A stretch of DNA of 64,000 nt. Source: CAYMYN01 sp964394665. GTDB lineage: Bacteria > Planctomycetota > UBA1135 > GCA-002686595. The notes below the pieces were generated by a model that saw nothing but the letters and a program-made list of their open reading frames with translations, did not search any database and was not told where the DNA came from. This document shows positions 8,400-17,569 of this stretch, piece by piece (the first letter of the stretch is position 1; every line of letters begins with the position of its first letter). The stretch lies in contig CAYMYN010000005.1 of assembly GCA_964394665.1 (NCBI GenBank), positions 124,001-188,000 on the forward strand. Direction: 5' to 3'. The position numbers and the translations under genes are program-made.

Positions 8400-9587
8400 A
8401 TGCGCGTCCTGATCACCTCGCCCGTCTTCCCGCCCGACCTCGGCGGTCCCGCGGTCTACGTGCCGAGCCTGGGGCGCTTCCTCGTCGAGCGCGGCCACGA
8501 CGTGAAGGTCGTGGCCTTCTGTTCGGTGCCCGCGCCCGCGGGGCATCCCTTCGAGGTCGTGGCCATCCCGCGTGGGCCGCTGCCGGTGCGCTACCTGAAG
8601 GCGTTCTTCGCGGTGCTGCGCGAAGCCAAGGGGCGTGACGTGGTGTACGTACAGGAGCACCTTGCCCTGTTGCACGTGCTCGCTGCCCGCCTGCGGGGCG
8701 TGCCGGTCGTGATCCGCATCATGGTGGACGGATCCTGGGAGCTCGCGCACCGCAAGGGCTGGTGCGGCGACGACGACATCGTCACCTTCCAGGGCAGGAG
8801 CTACGGTTGGAAGGTGGCGCTGACGCGCTCCCTGCAGCGGCGCTGGTGGACCTGGTGCCGACACATCATCGCCTGCTCGGAGTTCCTGCGTCAGATCCTG
8901 ATCCGCCACCACGGCGTGAGCCCCGAGAAGGTCCAGCGCATCTTCAACGCCTACCACGGACCCGACGTGAGCACGGTGCCCGAGGATCGGAATCGGGCGC
9001 GCCGCGAGCTGGGCCTCGCTCCCGACCGCCGCTACGTGCTGACGATCTGCCGGCTGATGGTCTGGAAGGGTGTCGACGGCATCCTGCGCGCGGTGCGCGA
9101 GTGTCCCGAGGACGTCGAGCTCCTGATCGCCGGGGACGGCGACATGGAGCAGCCCTGGAAGGAGCTGGCGCGCGAGCTCGGCATCGAGGCGCGCGTGCGC
9201 TTCCTCGGCAACGTGCCCCACGCGCGTATCCCGCTCTGGATCCGGGCCGCGGACGTGTTCGTGCTCAACAGCCGCTACGAGGGCCTCTCGCACACCCTGC
9301 TCGAGGTCAAAGCCCTCGGGACGCCGATCATCGCCAGCCGCGTGTGCGGCAACCCCGAAGTCGTGGAGCACGGGGTCGACGGTCTGCTCGTCGATCCGCG
9401 CGACCCGGCCGAGCTCGCGCGCTCGATCCGCTCCTTGCTCGACGACCCCGCGCTCGCCCAGCGCTACGTCGCCGAAGGTCTGCGGCGTTGCGTCCGTTTC
9501 TCGCGCGAGTCGACCTTCGCCGAGGTCGAAGCCGCGCTCGAGCGTGCCGCGGGAGCCGTCCCCACGCCCGCGGGCGCAGCGCGCTGA
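8400..9587 (+). CDS. GT4-family glycosyltransferase
   Basis: This 395-residue GT-B glycosyltransferase starts at ATG 8400. The N-terminal half begins with the typical MRVLITSPVFPPDLGGPA, where the glycine-rich turn contacts the donor sugar nucleotide. The C-terminal half carries RLMVWKGVDGILRA and LIAGDGD, then the donor-binding helix with SRYEGLSHTLLEVKALGTP and the acidic E-x7-E-like motif. It probably transfers a hexose from a nucleotide sugar to a lipid or polysaccharide acceptor. The acceptor cannot be told from context, because neighbours are not cell-wall genes. It appears to be a single transcription unit. Confidence 0.85.
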   Translation: MRVLITSPVFPPDLGGPAVYVPSLGRFLVERGHDVKVVAFCSVPAPAGHPFEVVAIPRGPLPVRYLKAFFAVLREAKGRDVVYVQEHLALLHVLAARLRGVPVVIRIMVDGSWELAHRKGWCGDDDIVTFQGRSYGWKVALTRSLQRRWWTWCRHIIACSEFLRQILIRHHGVSPEKVQRIFNAYHGPDVSTVPEDRNRARRELGLAPDRRYVLTICRLMVWKGVDGILRAVRECPEDVELLIAGDGDMEQPWKELARELGIEARVRFLGNVPHARIPLWIRAADVFVLNSRYEGLSHTLLEVKALGTPIIASRVCGNPEVVEHGVDGLLVDPRDPAELARSIRSLLDDPALAQRYVAEGLRRCVRFSRESTFAEVEAALERAAGAVPTPAGAAR

Positions 9588-9603
9588 CCCCGGGGTCGAC
9601 CGT

Positions 9604-10053
9604 TCAGGAGCCGCGTTGCTCGCCACCGCCCACGGCGCGCGCCCAAGCGCCCAGGGTCGCGAGGTCCTCCTGCGAGAGGTGGGCCTCGGGGTGTAGGGGC
9701 AGGTAGAACCAGGGCGGCATTTCGCCCTCGGATGCTTCTTCGAACACCTCGCGGGCCAGCTTCGCGCGTCGGCCTGCGTCCAGGCGGCCCCAGGTCGAGA
9801 AGTTGAGCTCTTCGCGGCCCTCGCGCACGTCGCGGGCGACGAGCCAGGAGGCGGGCGCGATGCGGGTGTACCACGGCCAACGCGTCGCGTTGGAGTGGCA
9901 GTCGTAGCAGGCGCGGCGCAGGATCGAGAGCACCTCGGCCGGCGCGTCGATCTCCGACTCGATGGGCGGGTTGGTGCGCTCCACCGGGACCAGTTGGATG
10001 GCGGCCAGCAGCAGGGCGAGGACGACGGCGAGACGGGTGAGGAGCTTGCGCAT
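9604..10053 (-). CDS. Haem-binding domain protein (CxxCH)
   Basis: This 149-residue protein has an N-terminal membrane segment or signal (residues 7-22), then a haem-binding domain with CYDCH at 49-53. The surrounding pattern is VPVERTNPPIESEI, RACYDCHSNATRWPWYT and the later EMPPWFYLPLHPEA, which match the haem_bd family found in planctomycetes and Bacteroidetes. A methionine in EMPPWFY and a histidine are candidate distal ligands. It is probably a periplasmic mono-haem c-type electron carrier. The start at 10053 was chosen because the 14 in-frame residues upstream are unlike a signal. It converges on the glycosyltransferase. Confidence 0.8.
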   Translation of the reverse strand: MRKLLTRLAVVLALLLAAIQLVPVERTNPPIESEIDAPAEVLSILRRACYDCHSNATRWPWYTRIAPASWLVARDVREGREELNFSTWGRLDAGRRAKLAREVFEEASEGEMPPWFYLPLHPEAHLSQEDLATLGAWARAVGGGEQRGS

Positions 10054-10340
10054 CAGTGGGGGCGAGGCTAGCTCCAGAGCGGGCCGGACCGCCATGACAG
10101 GGCGGCAACCCGGTCGGTGGCCGCCGGGGGGCCGGGTCGCCGGTGCGCCGCCCCATAAATCTTCCGCGAGCGGCAGGTTTCGGGCCCCCGGCTCCCTCGG
10201 GCCTCCCTGGCGACCGATATACTCGGCCCGAGGGCCCGTTCGAGTGGCATCCAGGCCGCTCTCGGGCTCCCCACGCGGGCGATCCTCCCCCCTCGGGCGA
10301 GGCCCAGCCCTCCCCCCGCCGCGCCGTGCACCCGGAAGCC

Positions 10341-11906
10341 ATGAAGGTCCTCTTCATCGACGAATACCTGCCCCAGGAGATGCTCGGCCTGATGTGGCTC
10401 TCGCGGGCCGTGAAGGACGCCGGGCACGAGTGCAAGGCGCTCTTCATCCCGGACAAGCACTGGCTGGAGAAGGTCAAGGAGTACGACCCGGACGTCGTCG
10501 CCTACTCCGTGACCACGGGCATGCAGCTCTACTTCGCGGACGTCAACCGCAAGGTGAAGCAGGTCGTCCCGCGCGCGCTCAGCATCTTCGGCGGGCCGCA
10601 CCCGACCTTCACGCCGCAGTTCGTCGAGACCGACGGCGTCGACGGCGTGTGCCGCGGGGAGGGCGAGCAAGCCTTGGTCGAGCTCCTGAACAAGCTGCAG
10701 GCCGGCGAGGACTACTACGCGACCGAGAACTTCTGGTTCAAGCACCGCGAGACGGGCGCGATCATCGAGAACAAGCAGCGGCCGCTGGTGCAGAACCTCG
10801 ACGAGCTCGGGTTCCCCGACCGCGACGTGATCTACGAGGCCGGCGCGATCTACCGCAACTCGGACCGCAAGGTGTTCGTCACCCAACGCGGTTGCCCGAT
10901 GAACTGCTCCTTCTGCTTCCACCACGCCTGGAAGAAGAAGGTCTACAACGCCAACAACAAGCAGTACACGCGCAAGCGCTCGGTCTCGCACGTGATCGCC
11001 GAGATCCAGGACGTGCGCAAGCGCTACAACTTGAAGTTCGTCCACTTCCTCGACGACATCTTCAACCTGCGCAGCGATTGGTTGGACGAGTTCTGCGAGC
11101 GCTACCCCAAGGAGGTCGGCCTGCCGTTCGACGTGATCCTCATGGCCAACATGACCACCGAGGAGCACATCCGCAAGCTGAGCGCGGCGGGCTGCGTCTA
11201 CGCTCGCATCGCCTTCGAGGCGGGCAACGACTACATCCGCAATGCGATCTTCCGCAAGAACACCACGCGCCAGCAGCTCCTCGACGCCGCGGGCTGGATC
11301 CGCAAGTACGGCATCCGCCTGGGGTCCCTGAACATGCTCGGCGGGCCCGGCGGCACGCTCGAGGACGAGTGGGACACGGTCAAGATCAACATCGAGGCCA
11401 AGGTCGACCACCCGCTGGTCTCGATCATGCAGCCCTACCCCGAGTTCGACATCAACGAGATGACGAAGAACATGGGGTATGCGGTCGCCGGCTATGACGA
11501 GTTCCCCGAGAAGTTCAACCGCACCTCGTCGATCGAGTTCGAGCACAAGCACCTGATCGAGAACCTGCACAAGTGGTTCCCGCTCGTCGTGCGTTACCCC
11601 TGGCTCGAGCCGATCGCGCGCAAGGCGATCCACTGGAACAAGCTCTCGAAGGTCTACCTCGTCCTGTACATGCTGTTCAGCGAGTACATGGTCGCCGAGC
11701 AGTCCGGGCTGTACGCGCGCGCCCAGGGCCTGGGCGGTCCGCGCTACTGGGCTCCGGTCGACTTCGTGCGGCGCCTGGGGACGAAGGGTGTCCTGCGGGT
11801 CTACGAGGTCTTCTTCGCGCGCTTCCTGAACCGCTTCTTCGCGCCCAAGCAGCTCGCCCTGAGCCTGCAAATGGGGGACGAGCGGGTCGTCGCCCACATG
11901 GACTGA
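10341..11906 (+). CDS. B12-binding radical SAM protein
   Basis: This 521-residue protein starts at ATG 10341. Residues 1-130 form a cobalamin-binding Rossmann domain with the motif series YDPDVVAYSVTTGM, IFGGPHPTF and CRGEGEQALVELL. The radical SAM core follows with CPMNCSFC (Cys185, Cys189, Cys192) binding the [4Fe-4S] cluster, and FLDDIFNLR and ARIAFEAGNDYIR in the barrel. Members of this class methylate or rearrange unactivated carbons, for example in lipid, hopanoid or natural-product pathways, but the substrate is not apparent. A TATACT sequence at 10218-10223 is a possible -10 box. The gene stands alone, followed by a tRNA on the other strand. Confidence 0.85.
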   Translation: MKVLFIDEYLPQEMLGLMWLSRAVKDAGHECKALFIPDKHWLEKVKEYDPDVVAYSVTTGMQLYFADVNRKVKQVVPRALSIFGGPHPTFTPQFVETDGVDGVCRGEGEQALVELLNKLQAGEDYYATENFWFKHRETGAIIENKQRPLVQNLDELGFPDRDVIYEAGAIYRNSDRKVFVTQRGCPMNCSFCFHHAWKKKVYNANNKQYTRKRSVSHVIAEIQDVRKRYNLKFVHFLDDIFNLRSDWLDEFCERYPKEVGLPFDVILMANMTTEEHIRKLSAAGCVYARIAFEAGNDYIRNAIFRKNTTRQQLLDAAGWIRKYGIRLGSLNMLGGPGGTLEDEWDTVKINIEAKVDHPLVSIMQPYPEFDINEMTKNMGYAVAGYDEFPEKFNRTSSIEFEHKHLIENLHKWFPLVVRYPWLEPIARKAIHWNKLSKVYLVLYMLFSEYMVAEQSGLYARAQGLGGPRYWAPVDFVRRLGTKGVLRVYEVFFARFLNRFFAPKQLALSLQMGDERVVAHMD

Positions 11907-11965
11907 GCGACGCGGGGCAACCCGGTCGCCCGTGGCGGACCCCTGGGGGCCCGGCCCGGGGAGTG

Positions 11966-12042
<77 letters not shown>

Positions 12043-12162
12043 CCTCGCGGGCCGCGCATCGTACGCGGCCGGCCCAGGGGATGGTAGGGCCGCAGTCGGG
12101 CGGCCATGCTCGCCCGGGGTGAGCGCCACGCGCGCTCCGCGCGCGTCCGACCCTCGGTTACC

Positions 12163-12192
12163 TTGACCTTTCTGGCGGGGTACACCTAGGAT
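12163..12192 (+). promoter_or_regulatory. Predicted sigma70-type promoter
   Basis: TTGACC (12163-12168), an 18-bp spacer and TAGGAT (12187-12192). The predicted leader to the ATG at 12255 is about 55 nt. This is the clearest -35/-10 pair I found by eye in the window. Confidence 0.55.
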
Positions 12193-12254
12193 GGGCCCCA
12201 GGGTGGGGCTCCCCCTCCCCCCCCCTGGCCATCCCCCGGGCCAGCGCGTTCCCC

Positions 12255-13223
12255 ATGCAAGATCCCTCCGGCCGACAACCCTCGGGTCGTTCTCCCTCGC
12301 GCAGCGCGGATCGTGGGCGGGCGCTTCCGGGATCGTTGCTGGCCGCCGGCGTGGTGTGTTCCGTGGCCCTCCTGGGCGTGGGCCTGCGCCCCCAGGGGCT
12401 CGCCGCGAGCGGTGGCGCGTACGAGACCGACCCCGATCGGGACGGACTCGTGAGCGCGCAGGAGGCCGTGCTCGGCACCAACCCGACGAGTTGGGACACC
12501 GACGGCGATGGTTTCTCCGATGCCGAGGAACTCGCTCGCAAGAGCTCCCCGCTCGACGCGACCTCGACCCCGGGCGCGGGGGCGCTGGACATCGGCCTGA
12601 CGCTGCGGGGCCAGGACGGCCTCCTGTACCTGGTGGCAGCCCTGTACGCCGAAACGGGCGGGTTCCAGGGGACGACGCTCTCCTTCGGAGTCCTCGCCGG
12701 CGAGCGTCTCGTCGGTCTCGCATCCCACTCGTTCCTCGCCGCCGGGCGGATCGTGGTCGTGCCGGGCAGCGTGCCGGGCTCGCGGGTGGCGGTCCTCGAG
12801 ATCCCGATCCATCCGGCCTCGGTGCACGCGATCGGAGAGCTGACCTTCATGGCCATGATCGGCCGGGCTTCCACCGGCACGGTGGTCGCGGCCGACGCGC
12901 GCACGGTCCACTCCGAGGAGGGCCTGCTCTACCTCCTCCAGGGCCACGTGGGGATGACCTCGAACATGGCCCAGCAGTCGCCGGGCTCGGTCTACCTGCC
13001 GATCCCCCCCGGTGGATCGGGCGACATCCCCGTGACGGCGACCCCCGGCGAGATCTGCTTCCAGGCCACCCAGGTCGTCGGCGTGGTCGGCCCGGTACTG
13101 ATCCAGGAGGTCGTCTCGGCGGACTGCCTTTCGGACTGGGATGCCTACTGCCGCCCCGACTGCGCCGGGACCGTGGGGGACACCTTCCGTGCGGTCGACC
13201 CCTCCGTCCTCGTCGGACTGTGA
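12255..13223 (+). CDS. Secreted protein with thrombospondin type 3-like calcium repeats
   Basis: This 322-residue protein starts at ATG 12255. A hydrophobic segment at about residues 26-50 serves as signal or anchor. Two acidic Asp-rich loops follow: DPDRDGLVSAQEA (59-71) and DTDGDGFSDAEEL (81-93). These are the TSP3/dockerin-type calcium sites that often sit at the base of exported proteins. The remaining 220 residues look beta-rich and Ig-like, with no recognisable enzyme motif. It is probably an exported structural or adhesion protein. Its stop codon TGA is the first three bases of repeat element A. Confidence 0.7.
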   Translation: MQDPSGRQPSGRSPSRSADRGRALPGSLLAAGVVCSVALLGVGLRPQGLAASGGAYETDPDRDGLVSAQEAVLGTNPTSWDTDGDGFSDAEELARKSSPLDATSTPGAGALDIGLTLRGQDGLLYLVAALYAETGGFQGTTLSFGVLAGERLVGLASHSFLAAGRIVVVPGSVPGSRVAVLEIPIHPASVHAIGELTFMAMIGRASTGTVVAADARTVHSEEGLLYLLQGHVGMTSNMAQQSPGSVYLPIPPGGSGDIPVTATPGEICFQATQVVGVVGPVLIQEVVSADCLSDWDAYCRPDCAGTVGDTFRAVDPSVLVGL

Positions 13224-13325
13224 GGCCGAGAAGAAACCGAGCATACGGCCTCCCAGATGCCCTTGGCACGGCCGCCAGGGGCGGCCGTTGCGCAGAGCGT
13301 GAGAGTTCTTCTCGCACTCTGAGCG
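13221..13325. repeat. Palindromic repeat element, copy A (diverged)
   Basis: This 105-bp element starts on the stop codon of the preceding gene. Its ends are imperfect inverted repeats: GAGGCCGAGAAGAA on the left and TTCTTCTCGCACTC on the right. The centre has a perfect 9-bp hairpin, ACGGCCGCC (13268-13276) and GGCGGCCGT (13280-13288), around an AGG loop. It is related to copies B (17430-17553) and C (30123-30261) in its ends and overall plan, but most of the middle differs. It could act as a terminator or 3'-UTR element, or be a small non-autonomous mobile element. Confidence 0.75.
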
Positions 13326-13487
13326 CCCCACCCCCGACCAACCGGGGGGCGCACCCACACCGTTCGGGGACACTCGCTGGGGCGTCTCGCCCTGAGAGGG
13401 AGCAGGGTTCGGAAGGTCCGGTTCGCGCGGGCGGGGCAGTTCGCGGAGATCGCCGCCGCCACTCCCGACGAAAGTGGTCATCCTTGG

Positions 13488-13513
13488 GGAACCAGAGATT
13501 TTTCCGGGGCGTC
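13488..13513 (+). promoter_or_regulatory. ECF-type promoter, probably autoregulatory
   Basis: GGAACC (13488-13493), a 16-bp spacer and CGTC (13510-13513) match the usual ECF sigma -35/-10 layout. It lies directly before the ECF gene, which suggests positive autoregulation. It also argues that translation starts at 13537 rather than at the in-frame GTG at 13474. Confidence 0.55.
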
Positions 13514-13536
13514 CCAAGGATGCGAAGTGCCCGCAC

Positions 13537-14142
13537 ATGAAGTCCGATCCCGACCGTGAGCTCGTGCTCGCCTGCCAGGCGATGACCCCAAGCGGGCTCG
13601 AAGGAGCCTTCCGGGACCTGTACGAGCAGTACAAGGATCGAATCTACAACGTCTGCTACCGGATCTCCGGCAACCCGACCGACGCGCTCGACGCCGCCCA
13701 GGAGACCTTCGGGATCCTGTTCCGCAAGATCACCGAGTTCCGCTTCGAGTCGAAGTTCTCGAGTTGGGTCTACCGCATCGCGGTCAACGCCAGCATCGAC
13801 CTGAAGCGCCGGGCGAGCAGCCGTTGGATCGCCTCCCTGGACGCCCTGCGGGAGCCCGGCGACTCGAGCTCGCGCCTCGATCCCGAGGATCGCCACAGCG
13901 AAGGGCCGGTGGGGGCCGCGACGCGCCGCGAGCTCGAGGCGGAGATCCAGGCCGCGATCCTGCGCCTCTCCCCCAAACTGCGGGCGATCACCGTTCTGCG
14001 GTACATCGAAGGCCTCTCGTACGACGAGATCTCGGAGTCCCTCCAGGTCTCGCTGGGCACGGTCAAGTCCCGGCTCGCCCGGGCCCACCAGGCGCTCGAT
14101 CGCGAGCTCACCCCCGTCCTCGACCGCCACTACCTGCGCTGA
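13537..14142 (+). CDS. ECF RNA polymerase sigma factor
   Basis: This 201-residue sigma factor starts at ATG 13537. The region 2 core is LYEQYKDRIYNVCYRISGN followed by DALDAAQETFGILFRKI and FSSWVYRIAVNASIDLKRR, which contact the -10 element and core RNA polymerase. Region 4 has LSPKLRAITVLRYIEGLSY then DEISESLQVSLGTVKSRLARA, the helix-turn-helix for the -35 element. The length is typical of the family. It is followed 13 bp later by a membrane protein with a zinc-binding anti-sigma N-terminus, so the two form a sigma/anti-sigma unit. It is probably expressed from its own ECF-type promoter. Confidence 0.92.
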   Translation: MKSDPDRELVLACQAMTPSGLEGAFRDLYEQYKDRIYNVCYRISGNPTDALDAAQETFGILFRKITEFRFESKFSSWVYRIAVNASIDLKRRASSRWIASLDALREPGDSSSRLDPEDRHSEGPVGAATRRELEAEIQAAILRLSPKLRAITVLRYIEGLSYDEISESLQVSLGTVKSRLARAHQALDRELTPVLDRHYLR

Positions 14143-14155
14143 TCCTGCCCACGCC

Positions 14156-16054
14156 ATGGCCCCGACCTGCGAACACCTGCGCGAGCGCCTCGACCTCGAG
14201 GCCGCCGAGCTCCGCCCCCTCCCGGCGGACCTCGAGGCGCACGTGTCGACCTGCCCGGCGTGCGCCGCTCGCAGCGCCCGGGTACGGGTCCTGGTCGAAG
14301 CCCTGCGCGGCTTCCCGCGCCCGTCCGTTCCCCCGGTCCTGGAGGATCGGGTGACCTTCTCGGACGACCCGCTGGCGCGCGGTCTGCGCGCCGCTGCCCA
14401 CGTGGCCGGTCTCGAGCGAGCCCCCGTGCCGCCGGGCTTGGACGGCTTCGCCGTCGCGGCGCTCGGAGCGGGCAGCCGCGAGGACCGCGCGGTGCGTGGC
14501 CTCGATCGGCTGGGAGCGCGGAAGGCGCCGGCCGTCCTCGATCGCCTCGTGCGCGACCAGGTTCCGGCCGGAGAGCCGGCTCGCACCCTTCAATCGGCCC
14601 CCGAGGATCTCGAGCAACGCGTCGCCCAGGACCTGATCCGCCTACCCCGCGCCGAGGTGCGGCGCGCCGCCAGTCGCCAGAACCGGCGGGCCGGCGCGCT
14701 CGCTCCACGCCAGGGCTCCGGCCGTCGGCCCGCGGCGAACGGGAATCGTTCGCTGCTCCTGGGCTTCGCCGCAGCGACCCTTGTGGCCCTGGTGCTGATG
14801 TGGATCCAGGCCCCCACGGGGAAGCGGAGCGTGCGCGCCGAACCCCGCGGGGCCAACCCCATCGCTCTCCCCGGCGGCTCGGCTCAGGATCTCCCGGGCC
14901 TGGCGCGCGGCCTGGCCGACGGCTTCACCGGAGGCCTGTGGAGCGCCCAGCGCGCCCTCGCCGCCGACGCGGCCGCCCGGCGCGCGGCGGCCTCCGGAGC
15001 CGAGCCCCAGGTGCCGCTGGCCCGACCCGAGCCCGGGGGCACGCCCGCCCGCTCCCAGAACCCTCCTCGCCGCGGTCCGTCCCGTTCCGCGGCCTCCGCG
15101 TCGGACGCTTCCGGTGGACCCGTCGGCGCCAGCGCCGAGGCCGGGACCTTCCTCGCTCGCCTGGCCGCCAGCGGGGTGGGGATCGCCTATCGCCTCGAGC
15201 GCCGCGTCGAGTACTACCTCGAGCCGGGCAGCATGCCCTCCCTCGCGTACCGAGAGGAGGTCCTGACGGACGGGGCGGGGAACTTCGCCGTCGATCCCCT
15301 GGCGATGGTGCAGCCGATCCCGGCCGGGCTCGACCCAGAGCTCTTCCTCACCGTGCAGAAGGGCCGCGAGGGCTTCGTGCTGCGCCACCGCGACTTCGCC
15401 GTGCGGGACGAGGCGCGCTTCGTGACCAACTACGACGTCACGGTGCTCGATCCCGATGCCGTGGTCCTGGGTCGACCCTGCGTCGAGCTCGACGTCCGCC
15501 GCAGCCAGGTGGCCGAACGCAGCTATCGCGTCTGGATCGACTCCGCGACCGACGTGGTCCTGCTCCAAGAGGAGTACGACGCCCTGGGCGTCCTGCTCGC
15601 GCGCGTCGAGGCCGAGGCCTTCGAGGTCGATCCCGATCTCGAGGGCGTCCCGCTCTCCGGCGCGCCCAGTCGCTTCGCCACCCTCGACCCCGAACGGCCC
15701 GGCGAGCACCCCTTCCCCACGTCCCTCCCGGTCGCCGTGCCCGCGGGCTTCACCCTGGCCGAGATGGCCAGCATCGATTTCGAGGGCCAGCCGTGGGTGC
15801 GCTACCTCTATGGGGACGGGCTCGAGCAGGTCTTCGTGCTGATCGGAGCCCCGGCCCCGGCGCCGAGCGTGCACTCGACGGGCGGGACCACCGTCGGTCA
15901 GGCGAAGTCCGCCGCGAGCCACCTGTGGTACTTCCAGGTCGGCGCGTGGTCGGTGCTGCAGGGCGAGATCGAGGGGCGCGAGGTCGCGGCCCTGGGCAAG
16001 CTTCACCGCGCGGACCTCGAGCTGCTGCTGCAGTCCGCCGTGGAAGTGCCCTGA
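14156..16054 (+). CDS. Membrane anti-sigma-like protein with RseB/LolA-like C-terminal region
   Basis: This 632-residue protein begins with a zinc-type anti-sigma motif, H29-x3-C33-x2-C36 (HVSTCPAC). A charged 150-residue linker leads to one membrane segment at about residues 196-217, then an Ala/Pro/Arg-rich stretch. The C-terminal 280 residues, starting around YRLERRVEYYLEPG, alternate in a beta-rich pattern with FVLRHRDFAVRDE and SYRVWIDSATDVVLLQEEYD. This recalls the MucB/RseB and LolA/LolB fold that senses lipids or envelope stress. I infer that a sensor and an anti-sigma factor are fused in one chain controlling the upstream sigma factor. The RseB likeness is my reading of the pattern and is not certain. 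Confidence 0.7.
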   Translation: MAPTCEHLRERLDLEAAELRPLPADLEAHVSTCPACAARSARVRVLVEALRGFPRPSVPPVLEDRVTFSDDPLARGLRAAAHVAGLERAPVPPGLDGFAVAALGAGSREDRAVRGLDRLGARKAPAVLDRLVRDQVPAGEPARTLQSAPEDLEQRVAQDLIRLPRAEVRRAASRQNRRAGALAPRQGSGRRPAANGNRSLLLGFAAATLVALVLMWIQAPTGKRSVRAEPRGANPIALPGGSAQDLPGLARGLADGFTGGLWSAQRALAADAAARRAAASGAEPQVPLARPEPGGTPARSQNPPRRGPSRSAASASDASGGPVGASAEAGTFLARLAASGVGIAYRLERRVEYYLEPGSMPSLAYREEVLTDGAGNFAVDPLAMVQPIPAGLDPELFLTVQKGREGFVLRHRDFAVRDEARFVTNYDVTVLDPDAVVLGRPCVELDVRRSQVAERSYRVWIDSATDVVLLQEEYDALGVLLARVEAEAFEVDPDLEGVPLSGAPSRFATLDPERPGEHPFPTSLPVAVPAGFTLAEMASIDFEGQPWVRYLYGDGLEQVFVLIGAPAPAPSVHSTGGTTVGQAKSAASHLWYFQVGAWSVLQGEIEGREVAALGKLHRADLELLLQSAVEVP

Positions 16055-16278
16055 AGGCCAGGGGCCCGCGCACGCCGTGCGCCCTGCATCGGGGCACCTA
16101 CCGTCCCCAACGGGGCCGATCCGCGGGGCGGAGGCGAACGCTCCGCGTCTCCGATCGGGACGGCCCCCGAGTCTGTCCGCGCGGCGCGCGAAGGCGCCCC
16201 CGCGGGCACGGTCCTGGGATAGGTTTGGGGTGGAGCGCCTGGGCCCCGGCCCGCCCTCCGGACCCCCAGGACGACCCC

Positions 16279-16773
16279 ATGAATCAGCCCGGACGCGACG
16301 AGCCGTTCTCCGAGTCGGACCTCGACTCGCCCGAGTACCGCGAGCGATTGATGCGCAAGCTCAACTGCCTGATCGCGCTGCTCGAGGTCGCCATGGCCCG
16401 CGTGCAGCGCTCCCTGGTCGGCGTCGATCCCGACCACGACCGCCTGCGCCGCATCCAGCACAACCTGCGCAGCACGCTCGACGTCTGCCTCCGGGCGCGG
16501 GCCGCGCTCGAGCGCCGCGAGGCCCTGCCGGCCGAACTCAAGAACTCCCTGGCGCAGGTGACCGAGCTGCGCGACGACGACCCGCGGCTCACGGGCTCCG
16601 CTCGACGTCGCGGCGAACTGCTCCCGGCGCGTCGCGTCCTGCCCCAGGGGGCCACGGTCGAGATGAGTTCCTTCGAGGAGCGTCTCAAGTTCGAGCGCTT
16701 GGGCCCGATCTCGAACCGCGAGCTGCGCGCCCTCGACCTCGAGGAGCTGACCCGGCTCCTGCAGCGTTCCTGA
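16279..16773 (+). CDS. Hypothetical helical cytoplasmic protein
   Basis: This 164-residue protein starts at ATG 16279. It has no signal or membrane span. It is acidic at the N-terminus (DEPFSESDLDSPEYRER) and mostly helical, with the Leu-rich stretch RKLNCLIALLEVAMARVQRSL and RLRRIQHNLRSTLDVCLRAR in the first half. I do not recognise the family. The fold could be a helical bundle that binds a partner protein. It lies 224 bp after the anti-sigma-like gene and 41 bp before a GNAT acetyltransferase, so it may be co-transcribed with the latter. Confidence 0.6.
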   Translation: MNQPGRDEPFSESDLDSPEYRERLMRKLNCLIALLEVAMARVQRSLVGVDPDHDRLRRIQHNLRSTLDVCLRARAALERREALPAELKNSLAQVTELRDDDPRLTGSARRRGELLPARRVLPQGATVEMSSFEERLKFERLGPISNRELRALDLEELTRLLQRS

Positions 16774-16814
16774 CGTCGCGTCCAGGGCGGCCCGGCGGAC
16801 GATATCCTGACCCC

Positions 16815-17432
16815 GTGGGCTTGTTCGGGGAGCGCGGCCCGCGGGGCCTGTCGAGGGCGGTGGAGCGCGGCACGGGCGTCTTCCTGCGCTACCCCGAACT
16901 CGCCGACGCGGACGAGTACAACGAACTCCGGCGGGCCAGCGTCGAGTTCCACCGTCCCTGGGAGCCCGAACCACCGCCCGGCCGCGATCCCTTCACGCGG
17001 GAGGGCTTCGCCTCCTACGTCGAGCGCGCCCACAGCGAACGCTACGACTTCCTGCTCCTGTGCCGACTCGCGGACGGCGCGATCCTCGGCGCCTGCAACC
17101 TGAGCGAGATCGTGCGCGGCGCGCTGAAGAGCGCCTACCTCGGCTACTGGGTCGGAGCCTGCTTCGCCCGCAGAGGCTACATGCGCGAAGGCCTCCGGCT
17201 GGAGCTCGACCACGCCTTCCGGCGCGTGGGCCTGCACCGCGTCGAGGCCAACATCCAGCCGACGAACGAAGCGTCCCTGGCCCTGGTGCGCGGCGCGGGG
17301 TTCCGCCGCGAGGGTTACTCCCCACGCTACCTCGAGATCGCGGGCCAATGGCGCGACCACGAACGCTGGGCGCTCCTCTCAGACGAACACCGGCTCTTCG
17401 CGGGCCGCGACCCCCGCCCGAGCCTCGAGTGA
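16815..17432 (+). CDS. GNAT acetyltransferase, RimJ/RimL-like
   Basis: This 205-residue protein has a GTG start at 16815, which sits 6 nt after TATCCT. It is a GNAT-fold acetyltransferase close in pattern to RimJ/RimL and SpeG types. The substrate-side strand ends in NLSEIVRG, and AYLGYWVGACFARRGYMREG forms motif A, where the Q/RxxGxG/A-like turn binds acetyl-CoA. VEANIQPTNEASLALVRGAGF forms motif B, and EGYSPRYLEIAGQWRDHERW is the characteristic RimJ-type end. It probably acetylates an amino group on a protein N-terminus or a small amine. The TGA stop is the first three bases of repeat element B. The next gene is convergent. Confidence 0.8.
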   Translation: MGLFGERGPRGLSRAVERGTGVFLRYPELADADEYNELRRASVEFHRPWEPEPPPGRDPFTREGFASYVERAHSERYDFLLLCRLADGAILGACNLSEIVRGALKSAYLGYWVGACFARRGYMREGLRLELDHAFRRVGLHRVEANIQPTNEASLALVRGAGFRREGYSPRYLEIAGQWRDHERWALLSDEHRLFAGRDPRPSLE

Positions 17433-17553
17433 GAGGCCGAGAAAAAATCGAGCAGACCCAGAACAGACCATCCAGACGGCCTCTCAGAACGCCTCTTGGA
17501 CGGCCGGCAAGCCGACCGTACCGAGAGTGCTCGAATTCTTCTCACACTCTGAC
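17430..17553. repeat. Palindromic repeat element, copy B
   Basis: This 124-bp element begins on the GNAT stop codon and ends 16 bp before the stop of the convergent histidine kinase. The left end GAGGCCGAGAAAAAATCGAG is an imperfect inverted copy of the right end CTCGAATTCTTCTCACACTC. An inner hairpin, ACGGCCGGC and GCCGACCGT (17500-17519), has one mismatch that is G-U in minus-strand RNA. About 90 bp of its right part is nearly identical to copy C. Confidence 0.85.
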
Positions 17554-17569
17554 AGGCCCTCGACGGGCG

